DNA of 64,000 nucleotides from Zygnema cylindricum (taxonomy: Eukaryota > Streptophyta > Zygnematophyceae > Zygnematales > Zygnemataceae): assembly GCA_037447655.1 (NCBI GenBank), contig JBBHKE010001062.1:72008-136007 (forward strand), in the 5' to 3' direction. The position numbers were made by a program, and so were the translations under genes. Position 1 is the stretch's first letter. Every line of letters begins with the position of its first letter. This document shows, piece by piece, positions 12,570-22,864 of this stretch. The notes under the pieces were generated by a model, which saw nothing but the letters and a program-made list of their open reading frames with translations, made no database searches and was not told the origin of the DNA.

Positions 12570-13842
12570 TTTTGGTTTTGTCAGTTGCCGTGCTTTTCAT
12601 TTTGCATTTGGGTGCCTTTATTTTCCTTGTTTTCTTTTTGCTTTTGCTGTGCTGTTATTTTATTCCCAGTTTTTCAGTTTAGGCCCTACCACCCCTTTTG
12701 TACCCTCGGACTCAGATGGGTTACCAACGTGCTTTTTAATTTATCCTGCACCCCTTCTATAATGTTTGGGCAATAATTGGAATAGTAATCTTTAACAATC
12801 CACTGAGGTATAATCAAAGTATTTTCCTGCAAAATGAAGAACTGCAGAAAACTATTTGAAGATAAATTTCAAGCAACAAAAATTGTAAACCACGCTTGAC
12901 CAAAACAGGACTAAAACGATGACGAAACTTCAAAGGAAAAAAAAATGATTAATGTAAAGAATTTATGAATTAATTTCAATACAAACATTGAATGTATCAG
13001 AAAAGCCTACCGAAGCTGAAAGTGCTTTTTTGATGAAAGGTCAAATGAAGAAAATCATTAATTATGGTATTGCCCCCCGTTGTTAGACGCCCCGGACATC
13101 AATTATTTAAGGCAAAAAGGAGGGGAAAATAAAAAAAAAGGGTGAACCTTAACCAACCCTATACGAGTACAAAGACTGTACAGGAAACTGCCTTTTTTAA
13201 GAGTTTAAAACTAAATTCTCCAAACTTTTTACTGGTAATCCTGTACAGCCTATGTCCCAATTAATTGGCCATTTATCTGAACCCTAATTCTGCCTTCATT
13301 TGAGCCTGTACCAGAAAAGCAAGATTTAGGAAGGTTTGGAAAATCCACCTTCTTAGCCAAATAAACCTTTTATCTGTGATTGAATAAGACTGCTAACAGG
13401 CTCACGATCTGCTTAAGAGAGATAAGGAGAGTGAGAATGAAAGAGAAAGGAGAGAGGAAGAGAGGGAGAGAGCGCGTGAAAGTGTGTGGGGGGGGAGAGA
13501 GGAAGCCAAAACCATGCTTTGTCCTTTTTTTAAGAAACACGATAAAAAGTGTGATAGAGAGGCTTTGCACTCTTTTCTTCTTAACAAGATCATGCGCTGC
13601 TCTCCCAATTACCTTCGAAAACCCCACAAACCTTCTCCGTTTTGAAAATTAACTATCCTGTTTATTCACGCATTCACAGTATCGAACGACTTTGCAAACC
13701 TCCCATATTTTCCTCCGTTATTTTCCCTGCTTTTGTTTTCAATGCAGTCAACTGCCGCGTCACATCTGCGTAACGACCCCAATTTGAAGGTCCAATGTCC
13801 TCCATTTCTTTTCAGCCTTTTCCCATATTCGATTCCACACAA
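12570..13842. other. LINE 3' tail and intergenic DNA
   Basis: The first ~200 bp may be LINE 3' UTR. The rest shows no gene. A GA-rich low-complexity patch lies at about 13418-13500. Confidence 0.45.
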
Positions 13843-13848
13843 TTTATT
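13843..13848 (-). promoter_or_regulatory. AATAAA polyadenylation signal candidate
   Basis: AATAAA on the minus strand, about 20 nt beyond the stop codon of the PARP exon, placed as expected for the 3' end of that gene. Confidence 0.45.
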
Positions 13849-13868
13849 CCTGTTCACGCCCATTTTCC

Positions 13869-14844
13869 TTAACAATATTTAAAAGTCACAATATGTGTCG
13901 GTAACACATGCTCATTCACATCATCCTCCCACACTATATATCGTGTCGGTTCTTCGGCATTATCTGTTCCAGTATCGAATTTCGAATTACTCGGTCGTCT
14001 TTGCACCGACTCGAAGGGGACAACTTCCATCGCTCCGACTATAACCCGACATAAAAGCATATGTTTTTCCCCATTTGCATCCGGAACCGCAAATTCAGCA
14101 CTCGTATAAGCTCGCCTTTCTGGCGCAAAATAAATTCCTTGTCCGTATAAACGTCCATTTCTCGATTGAGGAGAAAGTTTAAATCCCGTTAACACAATAT
14201 GTTCCAAACTCTCAAACGGAGCTCCATGCCACGCTAGTCGTTCATTTGCATTTCCGCGAATTTTTTGCCTGTCGGAGACGGTATTTTTGTAAGCTTTTAT
14301 TCTTTCTTCTGGGGCTCGGACTTCATAAACACAAGTAACTGTAACTGGTCTGAGAGTCGAAGGATAACTCATATTCAAATCCGTTCTTCCCGACGAATTT
14401 CTTGTTTGTTTTTCCATTCCACTTATAAATCTAGCCACGACTTCATTATACTCCTCGGACCCGGATCGAAGAGCCTTAAACATTGCCGGTTTTGCGGCCA
14501 GAAAATGGGGTTTACTTGGATCCCGTTCGCTGTCGCTGTCCGTTTCAGTTACAGTTTCCGTTGGGAATTCAGGGGGTGCTGAAGGACGGTGTGGATCAAG
14601 TAAAATTTCTCTCGGAGAAGGAGAGGAATCGAGACTGTACGAACGAATAAGAGAGGGAGATAATAATTCTGGAAAAGGAGTTACAGAGGCAGATCTGCTG
14701 GACCCTCCTGGCTGGTTGTTGCTCATAGGAGGATAATTATGATAAGAGGTAGAAGGACTGGGAGAGTAAATGGGGGGAGGTGGGAGAGAGGGAGTAGGGT
14801 GGCAAGTCAAACCGAGAAAGAAGGTCCGCAGGCGTCGCGAGGAT
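13869..14844 (-). CDS. RCD1/SRO-type PARP domain (terminal exon)
   Basis: The reading frame is open from about 15100 to the stop at 13869. If this is a separate gene, the ATG at 14726 gives 285 residues starting MSNNQPGGSS. A Ser/Pro-rich acidic linker leads to the ADP-ribosyltransferase fold. The first triad residue is the His of LAWHG and the second the Tyr of GIYFAPE. The catalytic Glu of PARP1 (NEYIV) is Arg here (TRYIV). KHMLLCRVIVGAMEVV and YIVWE...NEHVLP...IVTFK match the plant-specific RCD1/SRO class, which mainly acts as a protein-interaction or mono-ADP-ribosyl module in stress signalling. Poly(ADP-ribose) synthesis is unlikely; this last point is inferred. Confidence 0.85.
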
Positions 14845-17800
14845 CTGAAACAGGATCGGTTTACAAAGGATTCATAAAGGGTAACCATAACAGATAGATT
14901 CAAAGGAACGATAAATCGTCTCGGAAGAGAGAAAGGAAGGAAGGAAGGAAGAAGGAGGGAGAAATACAAGGTTCGTTCCGATTCTAATCGCCGGATTCCG
15001 AAAGAAGGATCGGGCAGGCGCATCAGACGCCGAACAGGAAGAACATCGCGATCCGGGATCCGTCGGACTCGTTCAGGATCCTTCTTTAAAAACCGAAATC
15101 AGATCTTTAAATTAAGGAGAAAGAAAGAGAGAGAGAAAGGGAAAAACTACCTAGTCCAGAAAGGGGAGACGGGAAACCCTAAAATTGAAATAAAACCCTC
15201 AGAAAACAACCCGAACGCCTCCACCGATAAAACCCATAGAAACCATAGTAAACCATAAAACCCTAAAAAACCACTCAAAACTTACCTGCATCTGCTGTCG
15301 AATCCACTGTAGAGTTCCGTGGTGCGGACGAGGGCGCAGTAGGCCACCCTCCCAGCCAAACTGGCGGCCTTTGCAGCGCCTCGTCGTCTGAAGATTTCCC
15401 TGTCACGAAATACCTCACTTCCAGAGGATGCTCCACCGCGTGCTGCCAGAGGCACTCCTGCATGGCCGACTGTCGAGCGGAAATCGCCACATGGATCGCC
15501 AGGTTTCCGTACTGTTTTTGACAGAGTAAGAAGACAAAAACCACAGGGGAGGTCGGTTTTCAGCAGAGAACTAGAGGGAAATTTTTGGTTTGGTTGGTGG
15601 TTGAACCACAGGAGAATTGCTACATAAATCGCGGGGTTTCTAAACAGTTTTCAGCAGGAAAAAACAGGGAAAAATTGAATTTCAGGAGAGTTGACACTTG
15701 GATCGGCAGGTTGCTGGACAATTTTAAATAGGGAGACGGATTTCAACAGAGAGCGATGGGAAAATTTTGGCTTAGTCAGTAGTTTGATAACAGGTGAGAA
15801 GACTAAGGGTTTCAGTTTCAAAAATTGCCACTTGGGAGGTTTCCACACTGTCTTCAGCAGCGAAAAACCGGAATGACAGCTGGTTCATTCAGCCGCTAAA
15901 CAACAAAATGAGTGCCTTGATTTTAAATGGCCACATGGATTGGCAGGTTTCCATACTGTTTTCAGCAGAGAAGGACAAATAAAACTTGGTTCAGTTAGCA
16001 GTAGAACCCCAGGAGAATTGCTACATGGACCAGCAGGTTTTCATACAACTTCCAACAGACAAGACGGGGTAAATTTGGTTCAGTTAGCAGTTCGGCAACA
16101 GGATAGAAGAAGACGGGTTCCAGTTCCAAAATTGCTGCATGAATCTGCAGGCTTCTAGACTATTTCCAAAAGATAAAGACAGTGGAACATTTGGTTCAGT
16201 TTGTGGTTTCAGGAAGACAGGAAAGACACCAAAAATTAGGTTCAATTAGCAGCTGGACAACACGAATAAGAGTCAGTTTTAAACTCAACACAGATTTCGG
16301 GACTTTTTTTACAGGAAAAATAAAATTTGCTTTAGACAACAATTGGAAAAGATGAAGGCTGGTTAAGAGTGCCAGATGTAACTGCGCACAAGGATTAGAA
16401 TATTATTTCCAAACGAAAAGATAGGGAACACTGGTCCAGTTAACAGCTCTGGACTGGAAGAGGAGTAACAAAGAGCATCAGATTCAAAATCACAACATGA
16501 ATCAGCAAATTTTTGTAAGTGAACGTGAAACATTGAGAAGTGGAGTATTGTTTAGGGGCTCGGACAAGACGAGGAACTTCTGTACTGTTCTGACTGAAGA
16601 AGAGAGGGAATAGCTGGCTACATTAGCAGTTAGACAGGAGGAGGGATAAGTAAAGAGTTCAAATTTGACATCACAATGTATATCGGCAAATTTACAAACT
16701 GTTTCGGTACTGTTGAAAAAACAGGGAGCAACTGGTTCACTTACTGGTTGAGGATAGGAAGGGAAATAACAGGAAAGACAAGGAACAAGCAGTTCAAGAA
16801 AAAAAAAAAAGATTCAAAATGTGGGAGAAGACGCACAGTGACAGAAAGTAGGGAAAGCTTATAGCCTTTCAACAATAGGTTAAAGACGGTGGACAATTGC
16901 TATGAACAAGTTTTCAGAAACTGTTAAAAGCCTTTAAAAACCTAAATTTTGAGTCGAATATGACAAGGGTTTCCATGCAATCAGGAAATTTTCTAAGAAC
17001 CCCCAACCCTAATTCTCCAGCCTTTCCTAGAATGTTTGCATTCAAGGAAAGAGGAAAACTACATACATATAAGGAAAAGCAATAATCCAAAAATGAAAAA
17101 CTACCTTATCTCTCACGGTATGATCGGCTCCTTTTCGCAGCAAAAGAGCCGCGACTTCCACATAATGAGTCCGGGCAACATGATGAAGAGGAGTTTGACC
17201 AAACTGAAAAAGAAAAAAATGGAAATAGCCGGTAACAATGGCAGTCCAAGTTAATAAAATGAACCATTGTGAACTCCCTTTTCCTCATCGTTCCATTTCT
17301 CCTCCTTCCTCCCTATCTCCCTCCTTGCCCTCCTCCCTCCCACACTCCCACTCTCCCTTTTCCTCCCTCCCTCCCTCCCTCTTCCATAATCCCTCCCTCC
17401 CTTTTCCCTCCTTTTTCACTCTTCCCTCCTCCCTCCTCCCTTTTCACTCTTCCACTCTTCCTCCTCCCTTTCCCTTCTCCCCTTCTTCCTCCCTCACTCC
17501 ATCCATCCTCCTCCCATATGCCGTAACTTCAAAAAAAGAAAAAAAAAACGATATCTCTAAAATAGATTGCATCCATCAATTTTACAAACAACAAAAAAAA
17601 AAATCTTTAAAAAGACCCACAATCCAATGTTAAAATTTACGGTATCCATAACAAAACCAAATAATCACTAACCAGATTTTAGTAATCTTTTCTTGCGGTT
17701 TTCACCTATGTTTTCACTTTCATTTTTTACAATTTTCCAATCATTTTTCCAGGGATTCTTCTCTATGCCTTGTAAGTTTTCCTTTAATTTTCTTATATTT

Positions 17801-18861
17801 TTCTTTTATCTTTCACAAATTGGCAACAAAATTACGTAATAGAAGATAAAAAGTGCGCAAAATTTCCAAATTTCTCACATCATCTTGAATATTGAGATAT
17901 GCCCCATTTTCCAAAAGAAGGTCCACAATTTGAAAATGTCCTAAATGGGAGGCAATGTGTAGGGGCCGGCGATGGTGCTGCAAAAAAAAAGAGCAGAAAG
18001 GGAGAGAGAGAGAGAGAGAGAAAGAAAGAGAAGAGAGGGAAGGGGGGGAGAGGGAGGGAGGGGGGAGAGAGAACAGAGAGGGGGGGAGGGAGGGAGGGAG
18101 GGAGAGGGGGGGGGAGGGAGGGGGGGGAGAGAGAGAGAGGGAGGGAGAGAAAGAGAAAGCAAGATAAGAAAACCCTAAAAGAACATAAAGAAATAAACAG
18201 GTGTTCATTCCAAAGACCAAAAAAAAAAGAGCGAAAAAAGGAAGAGGAAAAAGATGACAACTTCAAAAATAGTTCAAAAAATTGTGTGGAGTGATCAACT
18301 TTGGGAAATTCTCTCTTCCACTCTCCCCCCCTCTCCCTCCCCATCTCCCTCTTCTTTTCCCCCTCTCTCCCCTCTCTCTCCACCTCCCCCTCTTCCTCTT
18401 CCTCTCCCTCTCTATATCCCTCTCCCTTTACCACTCTCTCCCCCTCGCTCTCCCCCTTTCTCTCTCTCCCTCTCTCTCACACTCTCCCTCTCTCTTCCAC
18501 GCTCTCCCCCTCTCTCTTCCACGATCTCCCCCACTCTATTCCCCGCTCTCCCTCTCCCTCTCCCTCTCCCTCTCCCTCTCCCTCTCCCTCTCCCTTTCCC
18601 TCTCCCTCTCCCTTTCCCTCTCCCCCTCCCTCTCCCCCTCCCCCTCCCCCTCCCCCTCCCCCTCCCCCTCCCTTGCCTCTCCCCCTCCCTTGCCTCTCCC
18701 TCCCCCTATCCTCCACAGCTCCGAACAGGACAAGCCATCCGTACCCTTCCTGGCGTTTTCGACGCCCTGTTGACATCCGCCCCCCGATATATCGCCTTCC
18801 TCACACGCTCGATGTCGCCCTTGCGCACCACTGTGTCCAGACCCTCCACGAACAGACCCAT
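13869..18861 (-). CDS. Ankyrin-repeat / SRO-type PARP-domain protein
   Basis: Minus-strand gene. Exons read: 18745-18861 (ATG at 18861, 39 codons), 17879-17977 (99 bp), 17105-17203 (99 bp), 15286-15511, and terminal 13869-14844. All junctions are GT-AG. Exons 2 and 3 are each exactly 33 codons, phase 0, one ankyrin repeat apiece (RPLHIASHLGHFQIVDLLLE; TPLHHVARTHYVEVAALLL). Exon 4 starts another repeat (YGNLAIHVAIS). The last exon has the PARP fold with WHG, YGQGIYFAPE and YIVWEDDVNEHVLP, the RCD1/SRO signature. Exon 4 (strong donor CAG|GTAAGT) ends in phase 1, while the best acceptor at 14844 needs phase 2. A 28-bp candidate microexon at 15150-15177 would fix the frame. Otherwise there is a sequence error, or two adjacent genes. 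With the microexon the protein would be 514 residues. Confidence 0.55.
15512..17104 (-). repeat. Intron 3: degenerate array of exon-4 acceptor copies
   Basis: About twelve degenerate units of roughly 80-120 bp. On the minus strand each has a CTGAAAACAG-like acceptor followed by a head like TATGGAAACCTG..ATCCATGT. This is the sequence of the true exon 4 boundary at 15511. Copies are clear near 15650, 15715, 15850, 15957, 16045 and 16157, and fade toward 16960. None keeps a full ankyrin exon. Confidence 0.7.
17280..17515 (-). repeat. Polypyrimidine (plus) tract in intron 2
   Basis: CCCTCC/CTTCC-type low complexity inside intron 2 (17204-17878). It is purine-rich in the minus-strand transcript. 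Long open frames here are composition artefacts. Confidence 0.8.
17999..18165 (-). repeat. Polypurine (plus) tract in intron 1
   Basis: A nearly pure G/A tract (GAGAGA, GGGAGG). In the minus-strand transcript it is C/U-rich and lies near the 3' end of intron 1 (17978-18744), before the acceptor at 17978-17980. Confidence 0.85.
18318..18715 (-). repeat. (CCCTCT)n / (CCCCCT)n tract in intron 1
   Basis: Almost pure C/T on the plus strand, with a regular CCCTCT hexamer array (about 18545-18600) and a CCCCCT array (about 18620-18670). In the transcript it becomes G-rich (GGGGGAGGGGGAG) and is complementary in composition to the tract at 17999-18165. Confidence 0.9.
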
Positions 18862-21857
18862 GCCTGCTAACTAGGGTTTAACTCCGAGCCGCCAAATGCA
18901 GGTCAAAGGTGTACCTTAAACCCCTTTCAGTTTATCAACTTTTCCACTCTAAATGGATCTGTATTTGATTTAACACCCTAGGATACCGTTCAGATCGATC
19001 CGAATCTGAACCCTGCTAAGCCCCCGGCGTGGCTGCTTTTAATTTCTTATTTCCTATTTCTTATATCTTATTTCTTTCTCCGCTGTATCGATCTCTTTCT
19101 TTTTTTCGGGAGCTAGCACGCCATGGGGTCCTTTCTGCACTAGAGTAAGGTCTGACTTCCGTACGATAATGCTACGCGAGGGCGGAATGAACTGCTAGTT
19201 GTACGGACGGTACCATGGCAGGTAGGGGGACGGAAATAGTCAAAGGAGCCACTTCGAAGGAGTGCGCGACGGCAAGGGAAAAAATACGAAGGGAGACGCG
19301 TCAGGACTCGAAAAGATTTGGCTGGTCAAAACGTGACGTGACGAGTACGGAAGTCAAGTGCGCGCCAAATTGTGACGTGATGTACTGCTGGCATCCGCCC
19401 ATGATGTGACAACTTGTGACGTACTTTGACCGAGCACGATTGCCGGTGGAGATTCTGGTACGGTACGGATGCGTACGATAACGGTAGCGTGTACGCATAC
19501 CAGGACTTTGTGACGTGACACATATGTGACAGAACGTTACAAGTTTTGCAGGCTGTAACACGATTTGGTGATGTTAACTCGCTTGCATGCACGTGTAAAG
19601 CTAAAAATGTCAGGTGGTCCTTATCCGTCGGATTGCGCAAGAAAGCAGAGATCGTGCAGGTGGTCATGTACTTTTTTACAATCGTATGAAATATTTTCAA
19701 TTACATAGTTTTATACTTGTCTGTACGATAACATTTACAGTTTTGTTTTTTTGCTCCATCTGTTGGAGTGTGTTGGATAAGGACAAAATATTCGTACATT
19801 TCCTTCTGAAAGCTGATGTCTGGACGTTACTTCGCCGAATGCCGTTCTTCTTTTAAGTATTATGCTGTTATCCAGCCAGTAAGATAGCGTTGTTCGTACT
19901 TCATGTGTCGGTGACAGTTCATCAGCGTTTCCTGGAAGAACGAATCGACCGACAAGCCGTTGGCAAATGTTGACGAATCCTGCAAATGCGAGCAGGAAGA
20001 TCATATTTCTTCGCAGTTCCATGTAGTTCCTCAGTTCCTGGAAGCAAGGTCTTGCGGTACAACCTGTCCTGCTAAAAGAGAACCAGTCAATACCTCTATT
20101 AATGGTTGGGTGTAAAGTTTAAACGGTGTACCCACAATCATGTGAACGGTAAGCCTATCGCTTGTACCAGTTTCGACACGATTTTGTTTACAGAAATCGC
20201 GATATGTTCCGCGACTCGTAACATAAATTCTTCTATAGTCAGTTATGATCTTTCTTTTATTAAATTTCACCACGATAAAAAAAATACAATTTAATAAAAA
20301 TATTAAAGGTTTTATTTTCACTTTAATTATCTTTTAATAAACAAGTGGAATATCATGATAATGTTGTAAATTAAGTGGTGCATACGGCTTTGACATGATC
20401 GAATTTTTATTTTCAACATCAAACAGGGTCTCGACCTTGTTGAAATGGTTATTCTATCCCTCGATAATAAGATTAATATTTGATGATTACACCTAGCTAT
20501 TTCAAAGGTTTTTATATTTATAAAATTGCATATATCTTTGATGCTAAAATCATTTAAAGCCATCACGACAAAAAATAAGTAGATGTAACAACAAAAAAAA
20601 CAGTTCTAAACCCAAACGCCTTAAAGAAGCCTTAACAAACCTTAAAATGCCCCAACATACCCATAAAATCGTAAAATCCGCATATGCCATCAATTCCCCT
20701 CCAAAATTAGAAAATTCCAATAAATCATAAAAATACCCTATAAATAACATGCTAATATAAAATTAGCAACAAAAAGTGACAAACTCATTTTAATTGCCTT
20801 TTTAAATAACAAACATTATAATATTTCAATCGTTTTAATTATCAACGTTCAATGCGGATTTGCATATTTTGTTGGCATGTTATTTTTGTACGTTTTATTT
20901 CTTGGTTATCTTGCATATTTACAATCGTACGAAGGTAGAAAAAAAACTATAATATGAAGCGAGTTCCCTACGCGTAGGCTAAAAAAATCACAAATTGTGC
21001 ACGTTAACATCAATATACAAGAGGAGTTTAAGTGAATTAGCTAAATTAGTTTAGCGTAATGATGCATACCTTTCGAGTGGGGGGTACCTTTCAATACTAT
21101 TGGTCGTAAATCTTGCGTATTTGTGAATTTATGTATAATTTACGGCGGGTCATACAAGCATATACTGAACATGCACTTTTGCATCAACAAAAAGTGTTCG
21201 ATAAAAACACGATAGTTAACTTTTTAGAAAACCTTGTTATTTCTATTATGATGGTATAAATATTTATTGTACCACATATTCAACGACCTTTTTAGACCCC
21301 ACGTTTGCGAACGAGGTCAATATAAGTCATCAAAGTTCATTTTTTGTTGACGAATTGATCATCTACGAGTAAGCAAGAGGCGTAATCAACTTGACAACTA
21401 GCCGAATTCTCGAGGAATTTTACTAAGAAACCACAACATTTTGTACAAAACATGGCAAACGACGTGGTTAATGTCGTATTCATAACCTTCGTCGATTTGT
21501 GCCCCGTGTGGTTCTCGTCGCGGATACGTTGCTTAAAAAAATTCACATCACTTATGAGAAACATAAGATGAAACTTCATATTTAACGACCAAGATTGAAC
21601 GGTAATATGCCGAAACAATCGATTGTTCAATTTTCCAACTCATATAGGCAATAAATTTGTGTGTCCCGTAAAATGTAATTTCGTGTGAAGTAATAGTTAA
21701 TCGTCGACTTCCACTGTTTAAAAGGGATTAAACTTATCCACTAAACTTATTTTACCTTAGATTTTCCACCCAAAAATTATTAACGCAACAGATAAATTTG
21801 ACGAATGTCAATAAAACAAACATATGCGATAAGAACCACATATTACCATGTAAAGAC
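18862..21857. other. Intergenic, promoter side of the ankyrin-PARP gene
   Basis: No coding region is supported. A pyrimidine-rich stretch (about 19040-19090) could be leader or promoter. 19100-19560 is rich in GTAC and GTGACGT-like motifs. 20200-21850 is AT-rich with nothing recognised. Confidence 0.4.
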
Positions 21858-22864
21858 TGCTGAAATTACTAGATTTACATGGTATTTTTTAGTTCTAAAT
21901 ATATTAGCGGAAAACGACAAGAAAAGTGCAGACGGTCTGCCTCCATCCCGTCTCTTTAGCCCCCATACTTGTTGTAGTCACTGAAGGAGAGAGAGAGAGA
22001 GTGGTGGAGCCATGGTTGCCTCAGCTCCATATGCAGGATTTAAGAGTGACATAAGTCACTCTCAACAAAAGGTTGAGTCCAGCAGGACTCGAACCTCCGA
22101 CCGGCAGAGCGAGGCGTAGCCGTCAGCTCTAGCAAGTTTGTCGTAGGAACTCATTAAAATACATAGGGTGTGATAACTATTTAAACTGGCTTATGATCTT
22201 AAATCCGATTAATGGAATGACGAATGAAAGAACATAAAATTAACTAATATATAGTGCGAACATGATCTCGCACGAAACAAATGAATCGAACATTTGGGTC
22301 GAAGACTAATATTAAATCTCAGTTTACGATCCGACAGCACATATGGCTGCCGGAATTCTAGAATGTTCACTTTGGCTTTTATCTGACGTGGCGTGACCTG
22401 GCAACACGTGGAGAGATAACATTCTGTCGCGAGAATTTCAGATAACATAAGGACGAGTTAAAAATGGACACGTCCCTTAATGGTTTTGTCGTACACATAA
22501 TAGGCATAAAAGTACATCCGCCGTAGTATCTTTCTATACTGTACATTGATTTGATTGGATCGTACTATGGTAGATAGGGGTTGTGAGGGGGGGTTTAGGA
22601 CTTCGAAACTTTTCGTAGAAAGTCATCTCTCTCATCGAGAGTTTGTATAAATTGGCATTTTTGCCACCCCATAACTAATCGGTTGGTTTGTCGTTTTCGG
22701 TGATTCTTTTTGCTACGGACTCAAGGGAGTCCAGATTGTCAGGGGTGCAGTCCTATTGTCAAATTTTGTGCTTGGGCAGCAGTGGTTGTGGTTGAAAGTG
22801 GGTTAGTTAAAAACAATCTAGAGGCTTCATGAATTATGTAGTCCAATGGAGGACACAAAATTGC
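21858..22864 (+). repeat. Solo LTR, copia clade (E-like subfamily)
   Basis: TG...CA termini and a perfect 5-bp direct repeat AAGAC (21853-21857 and 22865-22869). It contains the clade's shared blocks: CCCCCATACTTGTTGTAGTC, the antisense tRNA-like module (about 22074-22143, B-box GGTTCGAGTCC on minus), and a GACTCAAGGGAGTC hairpin near 22719. Length is 1007 bp, with no internal region. Confidence 0.9.

Noticed and set aside
15275-15544. Single-exon protein from the exon 4 region
   Set aside because: It reads through both splice sites; the ankyrin start at 15511 and the CAG|GTAAGT donor at 15286 argue for an exon.
17813-18874. Long open frames on both strands through the intron 1 low-complexity tracts
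   Set aside because: They are Ser/Pro/Leu or Arg/Gly/Glu repeats from CCCTCT/GAGAGG DNA. Only the short ankyrin exons at their edges are credible.
22074-22143. A functional tRNA gene on the minus strand
   Set aside because: T-arm and B-box are good, but the acceptor stem and anticodon arm are not canonical, and the same module recurs in all LTRs. Treated as an LTR module.
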